A DNA stretch of 64,000 nucleotides from Glandiceps talaboti (Eukaryota; Hemichordata; Enteropneusta; Spengelidae): the NCBI RefSeq assembly GCF_964340395.1, contig NC_135567.1, positions 11,024,484 through 11,088,483 on the forward strand. Reading direction: 5' to 3'. This document shows, piece by piece, positions 33,961-46,049 of this stretch (within the stretch, counting starts at the first letter, position 1; each line of letters opens with the position of its first letter). The notes below the pieces were generated by a model. It did no database searches, was not told the DNA's origin, and saw only the letters and a list, made by a program, of their open reading frames with translations. Made by a program: the position numbers and the translations under genes.

Positions 33961-34307
33961 TTTGTACACATCTTAAATGTTCACTGTATGTTCAAGGGTT
34001 CAGATCGGATTGTCAATCTCCCCCCCCCCCCTGCGTTACACAGATTACGATCTAATCATCCCCAAACGCCAATATCTCGCCTCTAATACATACTATCAGT
34101 GCAATATACAGCAATGTTAGAACTCCTGGAGAATAGGTGGACATTCTTTTCCCATACAATGTGAAGATCAACAATTGTCCACACTTAAATATGTAACTTA
34201 TATTTAATTCATATTTAATAATACGGCGAAAATGCAACTTGGCGATGTTTCACTGCCAAAAATTTTACAGCAACAAAAATGAAATAATTACTGAGTTTAG
34301 GAGTTTA

Positions 34308-34310
<3 letters not shown>
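33961..34310. other. Array edge, no gene
   Basis: Similar to 23460-23800 (the GATTACGA, AATACATACT and GCAATATACAGCAATGTTAGAACTC blocks), so it is still array-derived. A short C run is at 34020. Confidence 0.5.
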
Positions 34311-34506
<196 letters not shown>

Positions 34507-34562
34507 CTCGCTGAGTATCAATCTGCTAAGACAGTTCTCTATACCGCAGTGGCAGAGCGCAA

Positions 34563-34798
34563 TAGTTTTGATATTTCTGGAACTCTTTCTTGGTTGACAA
34601 CCCGCCAACACCTACTTCTCCGCACCCAATACCTCACACAATAACAACCAACACCTTCACACACACAGCACCAACCAACCAACACATAGACAATAGTGAT
34701 GATATTTCTATTGTCTACACTCTATATAAACAGCACAACCAGAGCGTCTGATGATCACACTATGCGTTACAACCAAGAAAGAGTTCCAGAACTATCAA

Positions 34799-34803
<5 letters not shown>
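34563..34803. mobile_element. Element with 34-base terminal inverted repeats between TA tracts
   Basis: 34563-34596 is the reverse complement of 34770-34803 with one mismatch; both contain GGAACTCTTTCTTGGTTG or its complement. The 173-base interior is C/A-rich with a small hairpin at 34688-34716 (AGACAATAG and CTATTGTCT). The element is embedded between (TA)n runs, consistent with TA-targeted insertion. No transposase is encoded. Confidence 0.65.

Positions 34804-34880
<77 letters not shown>
34803..34880. repeat. (TA)n microsatellite
   Basis: About 39 perfect TA units, followed at 34905-34935 by an (AATT)n run. Confidence 0.98.
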
Positions 34881-34882
<2 letters not shown>

Positions 34883-34939
34883 TGTGGTCCTTGATAATTA
34901 GCTAACTTAATTAATTAATTAATTAATTAATTAATAAGT

Positions 34940-35884
34940 AATTGAGAATGTACCTATATTTTTAATGGTATAGTACACGCACAAAACGAAGAGATCCAAC
35001 AACGAAAATCAATTCAGTTGATTTCGAACTGGATCAGACTTTTCTTGTTAATTTTGGTCCATTTAATTTCTGAACAATTTGTACATTAAATTTTGTTTTC
35101 ATTTAAAAAGTTGTTCTTTTCATCACATCTGTTTCATCACGATCAATGGAAGTGTGTTTAAGAATGAATGAACATACTGTAATATGAGGTCGTCGTATAC
35201 CCATAAACTGTCGTTGATTTCACCTACCACAGAACCAATGACGTGGACTCAAGTTGTTGCGACGTAGACCACCCAGGGTATGAAACCCAATATTTTTTGT
35301 TCCAATGCCTTCAACCTGGCTTGTACATAATAGCATAATGTAGCCTGTTGGCGATTTAAAGGGATAATAACTTCAGTCATGGTAATAGAAAAAGTTGACC
35401 AACATTTCATGTTACACAGTCTCGAAACCAATTTTATATCAAATCATAAACAACAAACATTTACATGTTGTTTTCTCCTTGGTTGCTAGGTTACAGGATC
35501 GAGTAGAGTATTCGGCAGCTATGTAGACAGCTCTGGCCCCTTCAGGTAGCAGATCTTGAAAACCGAAAGTGTATTTTTATTTCAAATTGATTGGTTACCA
35601 AATTATTACGTCAAAATGTCCATTCATCATTCTATATTTCAAATCACCCAATCAACCGTATTCTTCCATGTAGCGAAATAATGTGTGTGCGCGTATGCGT
35701 CAGTGTGTGTCACAGTGTGTGTATATGCACATGCGTGCCCTTGCATGTGTCTGTTTGTGTCACGGAGTGTGTACTGTTCCTTTTGCTTACTTATTTATAA
35801 AGAGAGTTGTTATTTCCAAGTGACAATTGTACTATATTCTCGTCGTTTCAGCTAACTTTTTGAATTCTGCGTATATGTTGAATA
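34940..35884. other. Intergenic or intronic spacer
   Basis: No supportable gene or repeat. GT-rich sequence at 35680-35770 gives low-complexity Val/Cys/Ser frames only. Confidence 0.4.
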
Positions 35885-36271
35885 ATAATGTGCATGCCCA
35901 ATGCACTAGCACGACACCGCAATAGACTGCCGAGTAGGACTCATGTGTACTGGTTTGGAGTATGTGTTGCCGTTTTGAACATGAAAATGAAATGAGTCGA
36001 GTATTTACTTAGATTAAAATGGTATTGAAGTTAGGGAATTGACTATTTTTATAAGCAAACTATGGAAGTATGTGTAGAGAGATTTTAGCCATAGCTTTGT
36101 TTGGTTTGCAAACCTAGTATGAGAAAAATACAACGGAAAACAACACAACACAAAATATGAAAAACAATAAAAACATTGTGAACAAAAAAAAAGCTACAAT
36201 TATTGGAGCTATATTCACTTTAACTAATACATTTAAATAACACATACCGTCATTTACACCTGTCTGTGCAG

Positions 36272-36415
36272 ATGACCTTTGTATGATAATACCCTATGAG
36301 AGGAAGTTATGCATCATACCAGAAAATGGAGTATACCTTCGCCGGATTCGTGTCAAAACGTTGGCTGTTGCTGGGACCCTCTTGAAGACAACTGCCAGAA
36401 GAAGTCATCAATACG
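36272..36415 (+). pseudogene. Broken trefoil exon copy
   Basis: Mirror copy of the exon at 18317-18460. The acceptor GTCTGTGCAG and the first two cysteines (DLCMIIPYERKLC) are kept. A one-base deletion after GGAGTA shifts the frame and loses the DCCFDP block, and the donor is weakened to GTGAAA. Not expected to contribute to a protein. Confidence 0.75.
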
Positions 36416-36869
36416 TGAAAGAAAACGAGCTAATAATGTATCTAAGATTGCATGACTTCTTATCTAGCCCTGGACAAGGGTTCAAACGCTGTAGGCTAAA
36501 TAGTCTATGCCCCAAGCAGAGATTCTGAGGGGTTACAAAAGCAGTGATTGTTACTGCGCAGAGTGGATGATCCATAGCATGACCTCTGTAGTAAAATCAC
36601 ACAGTAGAAACTCTCGATAAGAGTATTTGGGTCAATCTACTAACAGAAGATTTTCAAAATGTTTCAACTGTGATATATGTTAAACATATTCAGAGTTGAT
36701 GAAAATGGAAATTTAGAATCATATTTGTCGAATCAGTGATTATCAAAATTCTCGACTGTGACCACGTTCCTCCTTATATAAAAATACTTGAAATATTCCA
36801 GACTCTCGCTCTTTCCCGAAGTGAAGTAGTGTTGCTTGGTAACCGAGAGTAGGGTTCAAAAGGTGTGAA

Positions 36870-37165
36870 ACCGCTGTAATACAAATGCATACCGTGAGCG
36901 TGCATTCTCACGAGCAGCACCAGTCTTATGGAACACTATATCACTTGAACTTCTTTCTTCGTCAACTGTCGATAAATTCAAGAAGGACATCGAGACACAT
37001 ATGTTTGCAAGAGCTTTTTCTTACTTTTTAATTTATCACTACTGTTCGCGTTCAGTACCATAGAACACTACGTCGTATTGGAGTTTCACTCTATACAAAT
37101 GCTTTTGATTAATTGATTGATTGATTGCTTGATTGGTTGGTTGATTGATTTATTGATTGATTGAT
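36870..37165 (+). pseudogene. LINE 3' terminus with (GATT)n tail
   Basis: The last ORF2 residues are readable across a short stretch (ERAFSRAAPVLWNTIS, then TVDKFKKDIETHMFARAF), the terminal motif common to RTE/CR1-type LINEs. A short 3' UTR and a GATT/GGTT tail at 37107-37168 follow. Confidence 0.8.
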
Positions 37166-37989
37166 TGAAACAGCTAACTTGCTTAATACCTCTCTGTGTA
37201 CAGCTAGAAATAATTTATATGTGTTCAAAAATATTAAGGTGGACTTATCCATAAAGTTGTATTCCCTCAAAAAGTAGTAATAGATACCTAATTTTGCTTG
37301 TGTAGATTAAAACAGAGTAATAGCAAATATCAGACAAGCAACGTCTTGCAACCGAGTGTAATGATTAATGCATGCGTGAAGCTGGAACTGTAACATTGTC
37401 ACGTGACTCTTAGGGGCCGCCATATTGAATTGTATTTTCTGGGCCATATTTGGATTAGATCAAAATAAAATGACATTTTTTTTTCACCTGATTTTTAAAT
37501 CGTGATGATGTTGAGGATTCAGAAACAAAACAAAAACTACAAAAATTGAATATCAGAAACATGATAAATGACAAATTAGCCATTTAATGCAATGAGGTCA
37601 TTATGTAGGATTTTACCATAGAGGGCAGGTTTTATGTGATCAGTACCACAGGGGTCAGCGAGCATGTAATTGACTGATCGATAAATTTTCCACATATTTT
37701 TTTCCTTCTGATATTGTATAACGCTCATATAACAAATAATGCTGTATACATGTAGCTGTTTGTATCTCAAATTCTAATTCTGTATCACTAGTTTATTTGA
37801 GGGGATCATACATAATGTTGTTAGTGTCTTGTTGTTTGTTATCGTCCTGTTCCAACTTGGTTTTACAGTTTTACTTGTACATGTAGTTCACCCATGAAGT
37901 AATGTTGGAATCTCTACACTCATATTTTAGACAATGAGAAGTCACATTGCTCACAGTGCTCAAGTTGTATGTTATTTTCACGTTTTGAA

Positions 37990-39200
37990 TTTCTGGAAGA
38001 TGTTTCAGATAACCATATGTTTACCACATACAGTCAGTATTTAATGAAAAATAAAGATAATTTTATGTCATAGCAATTATTTGTTATTGTATATTTGTAT
38101 GCTAAGGCACAACCAATTGATACTGAGTAATGGAATGATACAAAACTCACAAAGTCTTGTGTTTCACCTTCAAAATACAGAAATAATAAGAAAGCTATGA
38201 TTTTTGTGTATCAAAGGCCATTTTGAATATTTGATAAGGTCATGTGACATAAATTTGCATATTTTTGGTATCAGCGTTTCATTTTGATTTTAAAAGTATA
38301 TGGTTATACCAGGTCATACTTGGTCAGTTTGGACACATGTAATCTTGTAATATGATACTTTCACTGTTTGCATGTCATACAGATATATCAAATTACCATA
38401 CGATTACCTTATACATGACCACTAAAAACCAAGACTTTGTGTCCAAATATTTACATATAAGATCATATTTGCAGTCATTCCACAGGTTTTTGACATTGAA
38501 CACCAACGTGTATGACAAATAAAAAAAATATTAAGTTTACCAATACAAATTGAAAAATGTGTGAAAAATTCAATAACTTTATTGTGGTGGTGGCCATTTT
38601 AAATATTGAATGAGGTGATATGATCAAAATGTGCATATTTTTGGGATAACTGTTGTATGTTGATTCCAAAAATATGTGGTTATACCTGGTGAAACGTGGT
38701 CAGTTTGGACTCAAGCACTCCTGTAATATGACACTTTCACTTTTTGAATGTCATGCTAATGTATCAAATTACCATATGTTTACCATGTACATGATGACTA
38801 AAAAAAAAAAGAAAAGATTTTAAACCAAAATATTTTCATGTATAATATTTGTAGATCAGTCCACAGGTTTATGACATTGAACAAAAAGTGCAATAAAAAA
38901 ATGAAGATTTTTTAAGGTTCACCAATACAAATTGAAAAATGTGCGAAAAAGTCAATATCTTTACTGTAGTGGCGGCCATATTGAATATTTAATGAGGTCA
39001 CATGATCAAAATGTGCCTATATTTGGAATCATTGATATACACTGATTCCAAAATGTATGGTTATATATGGTCAAACATGGTCAGTTTGGATTCAAACAAT
39101 CCTGTAATATGATACCTTCACTCTCTGAATCCTATGCAAAAGTACAAAATTACCATATGTTTACCAGATACTTTATGCTCAGAAAATCAAAATTCTAAAT
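37990..39200. repeat. Tandem repeat, about 380-bp period, three copies
   Basis: Units align from TGGTTATA at 38301, 38677 and 39058 (spacings 376 and 381), with shared blocks TGGTCAGTTTGGA, TCAAATTACCATA and CCACAGGTTT. They are diverged but collinear. No coding potential. Confidence 0.88.
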
Positions 39201-39449
39201 CTTTACATATTTTGTAATGTTTCCATGTTATTCCATATAGGACAGGCACACCTCTACCTTTCAAGACTGGTGGTCCTGTAAGTATTTTGAATCTTTGACT
39301 TTCATACATGTACTTAAACACAATCGTTACGTTTTGCCAGCCATGCTTCTTTTTTGTGCTGTTTGGTGACAGTTTAGAATTCAATGTATGAAATATCAAA
39401 ATGATCCATGTCAAAAGCACAGTGTAATAATTACAAATTTAAAAAGGTT

Positions 39450-40930
39450 TTTTGGTCCGCCACCTGATGTTCAAACCAAACAGCTCCGAAACCGTATCTG
39501 AATAATAATTATCTTATCTTTGGTGCCCATGTGATCCTACCAGCAGAGTCTAGATGTTTTAACATTTCGTAGCATGCTCTTGGGTAATGGGTATTGTTCA
39601 TCTGTACATGTTTCAGCCAGTAAGAGATACATCGCTTCATATACACACATGAAAGTGGAAATCTACCTCACTCACCCAGAAGTACTTCTGAGTTTACAGA
39701 TGAGTTCACATCCATAAGAAATCTACAAAATTTGAATTGTACACGTTCAATGATCGGGGTTTATTCATATCCCCAAATTTCAGCTCCATAGCAGATCACT
39801 GGTACATTGAACACACGTGTCAAAAAAACTTAAACGCCTGGATTAGGGGAAGACCGCCTAGTTTTTTGATAACAACTTGAATTTGATAAATAGCCTTATT
39901 TCCTTTAAAAGACAGGTTCTCCTTGGCAGGTGACCAAGAAAGCCTTGAAGAAAAGAGTATTCCAAGATAATTATAGTGTTTGACAATATTTACCGGCGAT
40001 CCCTAATAAAAACATTTTTCATACTTTTTTAAGAATACCCCCATTCCTAAAAACCGTGATTTTTGACTTGTCTAAATTTACTGACATACCCCAATGATTA
40101 CAGAACAATTCAAGTTGATTCAATTTCCTTTGTAAATGTATAGGCAAGTCTGCAACATCAGTAACGTCATCAGCTTACATAATGATGCCTAGATTATTGA
40201 AATCATTATTTACAAAAAATTCCTCCACTGTTACTCTTGTTCATGTAAGAAGTGAGCTCATTTATAAATAAACTGAAAAGAAGAGAAGAGGGCTCAATAT
40301 ACACCCTTGCCTGGTGCCAACCTTACAATTAAAATAATCTGTTAATCCACCATTACAAAGAACAAAAGATTCAATATTGTCGTACATAGATCTAAGAACT
40401 TTCAAAATGTTTCCATGCAAATTATAATATATTAATCTGTGCCAAAGGTACCTGTGGGTAACACGGTCGAACGCTTTAGAAAAGTCGATAAAAATACAAT
40501 ACATACGACCCTTTTTCTGAGTTAAATATTTTTGAACTAAAGATTGTAGTGTGAAAATATGTCCATTGTGCTGTATCCCTTTCATTGAGTATGAATGTTT
40601 CCTCCGTCCAACTCACTAAACGCTTATTAATAATTTTAGTGAAAATCGTACTCATGGACGATAACAGACAAATCCCACGAAAATTATTAACTTCGGTCAA
40701 AGGATCTTTTTTTATGAAGTGGATAAGTTATTCCTTTCCCCCAACTACTGGGTACCTGTTTTAAGAATTACATTTACAGATCACATAAACATTGATGGAG
40801 AATATCATTACTGTTTTTGAACATTTCATTTACAAGTCCATCAGGGCCTGGTGACTTGCAGTTTTGTAGATCATTAATACACTTGCTGACTTCGTTAATG
40901 TGATTTCTCAGAAAGGTATTTCGTGATAAT
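39450..40930 (-). pseudogene. CR1-like LINE ORF2 remnant
   Basis: Reads on the minus strand from a pre-RT linker (CKSPGPDGLVNEMF near 40850) through RT start (NNFRGICLLSSMSTIFT), RT core (IFIDFSKAFDRVTHRYLW, then GTRQGCILSPLLF) and a downstream VPVICYGAEIWGYE motif near 39780. Stops and frameshifts interrupt it. It is related to, but distinct in sequence from, the LINE family in the 20-31 kb array. Confidence 0.85.
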
Positions 40931-41383
40931 ATAATCCTGGACATATGCTTTCAAACCCCTCGCATTCCAAGCAATAATGGATTGAATATTTTTAACCGAG
41001 TTGATATAAGAAATTCTATCGCTACATATGTTTTCTCTATGTGAACAATGTGTTACCGGGGCCTGGCCATGCCTCTAAATAGAAACTAATTCATTTGTTT
41101 TGTCACTAATTTTATACTTTTAAACTTCAAGTACCAATTTATCATATGATAAGTAATAAAATGTCCCGTTGTTCGAATTAAAGCGGGGAATTATTGTCTT
41201 GGCATGACGTAACTACTGGCCAATAGGAGGCAAGCTTTGCACAGGTTTTCTATGCAACGTAGTGGTATTTAAGTGAAAGTGTGATAGTATTCATCAGTCT
41301 AGCATTGCCACCAGTACGTTGTGCATATCCACTTTCCAGTTTTCGAAATTAATTATGTCCGAGCCGAAGTTCTAGATCTATTT
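40931..41383. other. Spacer, no recognised features
   Basis: Nothing supportable seen; AT-rich with one CCGGGGCC stretch. Confidence 0.4.
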
Positions 41384-41597
41384 TGTCCAATCCATGACAA
41401 AATTACAACTCCTCATTTTGCTATTCTTATTACAGTTTTACTACTCAAATATCTATTCTATTTTTCTGTTCTATATTCCATTTTACAATTCGTCATTCCA
41501 AAACTGAATGCAATTAAACAACTGAACTTTCATTTCTGAATGAAATTGAAATAAGAATTGCAAAATGAGGAGTTGTAATTTTGTCATGGATTGGACA
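41384..41597. repeat. Inverted repeat, 47-base arms, 120-base loop
   Basis: 41384-41430 is the reverse complement of 41551-41597 with one mismatch; the arms contain TCCATGACAAAATTACAACT and its complement. The loop is A/T-rich with no frame. It could be a MITE or a snap-back insertion; target duplications are not obvious. Confidence 0.85.
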
Positions 41598-41936
41598 CCA
41601 TACTAGATCCGCTTTTTATTTTCGTTCCACAAACGTCACCTTTCTGTAAAAAGATGCCCAACTGTTTTCAGCACATGTAGCATTGCTTTTGGGTACAGGT
41701 TTCCAGAACCTTTTTCCTTAGAATTACAGGGTTTTCATTTCTGATTTTCCCTGGGCGGCTCTGTGCTCTCTGGACGTTTTCAGCCTTGTAGCTTCCATAT
41801 GCCTTTTCGGCAAATTTACTTTCGTTCATGTTTTGTTACACGGCTTTTTCAGTCAGACTTGTACTGTTCAATAAAGGTTTGCGGGACCGTGCACACATTA
41901 CTCGGGCAACGCTTCCCCCTACACTAAGACCTGTGT

Positions 41937-41937
<1 letters not shown>

Positions 41938-41990
<53 letters not shown>
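41938..41990 (+). repeat. (GT)n microsatellite
   Basis: About 26 perfect TG units directly 3' of the L1-type ORF1 remnant (relative to that remnant's strand). Confidence 0.98.
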
Positions 41991-41992
<2 letters not shown>

Positions 41993-42024
41993 GTCTGGAT
42001 AAGGCAGCTGGTTTTCCTTCGTCT

Positions 42025-42606
42025 CTAGCCTTTACGAGAAAAGGAATGTCTTTTCCTATCACGCCGAACTGTGGGTGGAAAATCTTCACTTACGCTAAAC
42101 CCAGAATCCTTGGTCAAAGTGCCGCGCGCTTTCTGTAATATCACCGAGCGAGTCTTGCACGATAGGAACTTGACGATAATCGGTCTCGGGTAGTCTTTTT
42201 TCGTTCTTATGTTAAGTCTATGTGCTCGTTCAATTTGTACTTCTTTCTCATCATCCGCTTTTTCCATGTCTAATTCTGTCTTTAGCATTACACGAAGCAT
42301 GTTCTCACAATCGTCCCACGTCTCATTTCTGTCTTCCTTTAACCCTCAGATAATTAGGTTATTTCGACAAGTTTGAGAACGTTCCAATTTTGCAAGTCTT
42401 TCTGACATTTGTTTATTTGCCTCAACCAATTCGTTTTGTTTCGTTTGGATCTCATTCACGGTTTTGGTAACTTTTCTCATGTCATACTTTAGTGTTTTAA
42501 TATCTGCACGGATAGCCTTTACAATAGATAGTACAGATTCACCTGTTTCGTCCTCAGTTTCCATGTCGTCTATATAGAGTATGTCACCTCGCGTAGATAA
42601 TTTCAT
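42025..42606 (-). pseudogene. L1-type ORF1 protein, nearly intact with one stop
   Basis: One minus-strand frame spans 42606 to 42025, interrupted only by a TGA at about 42346-42348 where the family usually has Arg (NLIIRGLKE-type motif, here NLII then stop, then GLKEDRNE). Domains in order: acidic N-terminus (MKLSTRGDILYIDDMETED), a coiled coil of about 60 residues (VNEIQTKQNELVEANKQM), the start of the RRM, then IERAHRLN and IVKFLS, and a basic C-terminal tail (RRDRKRHSF). L1-type ORF1 proteins trimerise through the coiled coil and bind LINE RNA. A CGA-to-TGA change would explain the stop. No ORF2 follows directly. Confidence 0.82.
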
Positions 42607-42728
42607 CTCTCTTGTCTTAGGAGGGCCTGGATTAAGTTCGACACCACCGGCTTGAAGTAGAAGACTTGGAATGGTGACAAGTTCATGTTTGAGATCAATT
42701 TTCAGATATTTCCGACCATATTACTATA

Positions 42729-42794
42729 GTGTGACGTCAAAGTATAGTAATATGAAATGTATGGATTTCATATTACTATACTTTGACGTCACAC
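42729..42794. repeat. Near-perfect hairpin, 30-base arms, 6-base loop, with TGACGTCA in each arm
   Basis: 42729-42758 is the exact reverse complement of 42765-42794 around loop GTATGG. Each arm holds the palindrome TGACGTCA, the classic CRE/ATF site, next to AAAGTATAGTAATATG. Part of the same arm (CATTTCATATTACTATACT) reappears at about 44647-44665. Confidence 0.93.
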
Positions 42795-44333
42795 CCTGGG
42801 AATATGAGGGTATATGTATATAATAACATACCATACTATACCATTAGTATACCATACCATACCATGCCATATTTTTTTATTGGATTTTTTTTGTATCGTT
42901 GTGACGATTATTTTTGGTCTTAAAATGGACGTAGAGGGCTGTCTCTGCTCTGACTGGTTAAAGGGTTTAGTCATTAGGGAATCATTCGAAAATTACACAA
43001 ATGGGGGGTGGGGGTACCGATCCAAAATGTGTTTACAAATTTATAATATATGTTACTCTTAATAGATTAATTCTAGAATTTTAAATTTTGCAAATGCACT
43101 TTCTGAAGGGGACTTAAAATATGTCGCTATCATGACCAATCGTACATTGTGTAACACGAAGTTTTGACTTTCCAGTACATCATGAAATGCAACTCATCAA
43201 GACTGGTTTTCGCATCAGTCTTTAATTAACAGTTGTGTTGTCATTGCTATGTCATGTTGACAGTATCTCAACAACATCCTTGCTGTAACACACATTAGTT
43301 AGATGGTCCAGTAAGTCTACATGAGACCCTCTACAACAATAATCGTCACATATAAGATATAAACAAAATAAAATAGAAATGAAAAAGAAAGAAGGAAAAA
43401 ATTAAAATGTATAATGATAAGACCAAAATATACTGACAAGCGACCTATCGGTCAGAATAGCTCCGCTGTTGTTTTTAATTTAATTTTTTATTTTGGTAAC
43501 ATGTAGAAGTGGTTCAGTTCTTCAGCTCTTCACTATGCAGTTTTGTTTTAGCGATGTAATAAAGTGGTTAGTGGTTTCATATGATGTCTCACTATAAAAC
43601 ACATTTGACACAGAAAGTTGGTAATGTATTGTACTTTTATACCATAGTCACCATTTTATTTAAAAAATCTACTGTTATGAAAAATTACACAAAATCTCAG
43701 AAAAATAATGATTGGGAAATGCACACAAGAAAAAGAAGAAAAAAAAGATTTTGAGGTTGGCTATAAATAATTCCAGTGTCTTACAGCTTTAACCCTGGAA
43801 AATTTTAATGATGAATGAAATAAACTAGGGATCTAAAATAATTTTGAGGCAATTCGAATTTCAATTTTCTAACAAATTTACCAAGTCAACAACATTCAAC
43901 TTGTACTAGTTGTAGTAGACATAACATCGTCTGATATTTTAATTTACGGAGTGTCTTGTGACCGGCGCCTGTCATCATTCCATTGTATTTAAACCTTATA
44001 CTTGACATTTCGCAATATTTATAATTCTCAACAAATTACCTCAACATGTCTCACCTCGCTCGTACTCAAAGCAGTCCCGGTATGATCACTGACGAGTCGT
44101 GCTTGCGTACAGAGTAATCCAGGACTCGATTCTGACAATTGTCCCTACTATTTGTTTAGAGTCAAGTCAGCAACATAGACTTGTACACCGCCTGTCGTAT
44201 GTAAGCAGGGCTAACCACTGGCATGACCAGAGAGAACATTTTCGGATTTACATGTAAAACGGGGAAAGATACGAAAAACATAATGCAAAGTCTGAAGCCA
44301 AATTAAAGTTGTAATTATTTTAATTATTTTTAC
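42795..44333. other. Spacer, no recognised gene
   Basis: AT-rich; a run of short CATAC/CCATA repeats at 42825-42875 and poly-A stretches near 43735. No supportable exon. Confidence 0.4.
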
Positions 44334-44494
44334 CTGCCAAATATTTGCATTTTGGAAATGGCAAGATACGTTCATGTCGTTTAACTTCACATGTAAACTG
44401 TCGGCCAATAAACAAAGTTTGGTCGATTGACAATCGGCTTCAACCGCATGCCAAGGCATGCCTTCCTTACGCGAGTTGTCTTCATTCTGGTTCA
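44334..44494 (-). CDS. Possible C-type-lectin-domain exon
   Basis: A 161-base open stretch with an acceptor-like TTGGATTGACAG before 44494 and a CAG|GTAAAA donor after 44334 (phase 1 to 0). It encodes WHAVEADCQS, then LCLLADSLHVKLND, then CHFQNANIWQ. The W-x-x-A-x-x-x-C block followed by a Leu-Ala segment resembles the start of C-type lectin domains. Against it, the usual Gly-Gly before Leu-Ala is missing and no second half was found. Its upstream neighbour is unknown, and it need not belong to the mosaic gene on the same strand. Confidence 0.35.
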
Positions 44495-45400
44495 CTGTCA
44501 ATCCAAATTGCACGACAATATAGAATTAATCACAAGATACAGTTTATCTGAAAACATCAAACTTTTATAGTGGGTCTGAAGTGTGATTTTAGTGAGTACC
44601 AAGAACTCCCGTGTTTTTGCTGTGGAAAATCGCCCGGATCCATACATTTCATATTACTATACTCAAGCGAGGTCATCTTCAGCTTCCGGGTCAAATCAGT
44701 CATTTTCTACCTAAAATTCTTGAACGGTCGGGACCGTTACACAAGGATCCTACTAAATTTACTTGCCATGCTTATTTAAAACACATAAAAATCCACCTTT
44801 TTGTGAAATTTGTAAACTTTCCGGTCCGTATTGAGAAAACTGAGCATGGAGGGTTATACTTCCATGCTATGAACGAAAAACTGGGTCAAGATTTCAGGGC
44901 CTCAAGTATGCATCCCTAATTCGTCGGAAAATCGGTATTTCTAAATGTAATGCCAAAATTTGTTTTGCTGGCACGAAAGAAGAGATATCAGTTGAGGTTT
45001 AGGCATTTTCAGTATCTAAAATGGGGAACTCTAATGAAAGTTACGGCGAGTTGAAAATACCAAAAAATAAGGCCCGTGAGCAGCGATTCAAAATGTCGCT
45101 ATCTGGAGCATATTAATTATTATGAGGATATATTGTATGCAAATGTGGTTTGTTGCGGACTAGCTGATTATGTAGAAGGGGTGCAAAATTTGGTTTGAAG
45201 TTTACAACCCTGTTTCGAACAAACACTTGTCATTTGGGCGCACAATGCGTAGAATTATGACTATAGCACATATTACATTGCTTGTTTAACATCAATAGTG
45301 TCTTTTGAAAAGTGGCAATTTGCTTAAAGTCTCGTGAACTGATTTCAAATATGGCGTCGGCCATAATGCTCATTAACATATTCATTTTTTCTTTAAATTA
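44495..45400. other. Spacer, no recognised gene
   Basis: An open frame at 44611-44919 is present but has no known domain, start context or splice support. A copy of the 42.7-kb hairpin arm lies at about 44647-44665. Confidence 0.4.
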
Positions 45401-45401
45401 C

Positions 45402-45680
45402 AAAAAAAAAAATCATAAAAAATAGAAAAGAAGATGTGCTGACTTGAAATTAAAAAATCTGAGTAAGCTACCCCCTGCGCATCAACACACCAGATATCAA
45501 AGCAATCTGACAAAAAGTATGAGATGAGATGAGATGATGAAAATGTCATTTTATGAAAAAAAAATCATAAAAAATTGAAAATGGCACAGATCAACTTGGC
45601 ATGAACAAATCTGAATAGCCTCCCCCCAGGGAACATGCACACCAAATATCGAAGAATTCTGACTTTCACTTTCGGAGAAG
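45402..45680. repeat. Two-copy diverged direct repeat, about 150-bp period
   Basis: Each copy has an AAAAAATCATAAAAAAT start, an AAATCTGA(G/A)TA block, CCCCC, and CACCA(A/G)ATATC(A/G)AA followed by TCTGAC. A GAGAT microsatellite separates them. Confidence 0.75.
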
Positions 45681-46049
45681 ATGATGAAAGTATAAAAGTT
45701 TGACGGACACCTATGATTCACTCTACTCTCTATACTCTGTACAACCTATACCTAAAGCTACGCTTTCAGCTTTCGCTGACAGCGGTGCTAAAATGTGAAA
45801 TCTATATATAAAAGGTAGAAACATAAAAAAAAATCGTGGCTTTGATGTAAAAAATGGACACATAAAATAAGCAATATAACAAATTTGGAAAATAAAATTA
45901 CATTTCAAAATATTCTCTTTGGCCTACTCCGCTTGCCATATTTAATAGCTTATTGAATCTCATATCAATGTATCACAGTGTATATAATATGTTAGGTTCT
46001 ATAATGAGAAGGGATATATATATATTTCGTCATGGGTTTTGCAAAGACA

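Larger units (their letters stand above)
35885..37690. repeat. Right arm of the old inverted duplication
   Basis: Reverse complement of 16940-18860 with diverged bases and indels. It carries a broken trefoil exon (plus strand) and a LINE 3' end. The pair brackets the signal-peptide array. Confidence 0.9.

Noticed and set aside
34563-34803. Hammerhead ribozyme (CTGATGA at 34748 and GAAA at 34777)
   Set aside because: The sequence between the two core words cannot form a stem II, and no suitable stem III with a cleavage triplet is seen.
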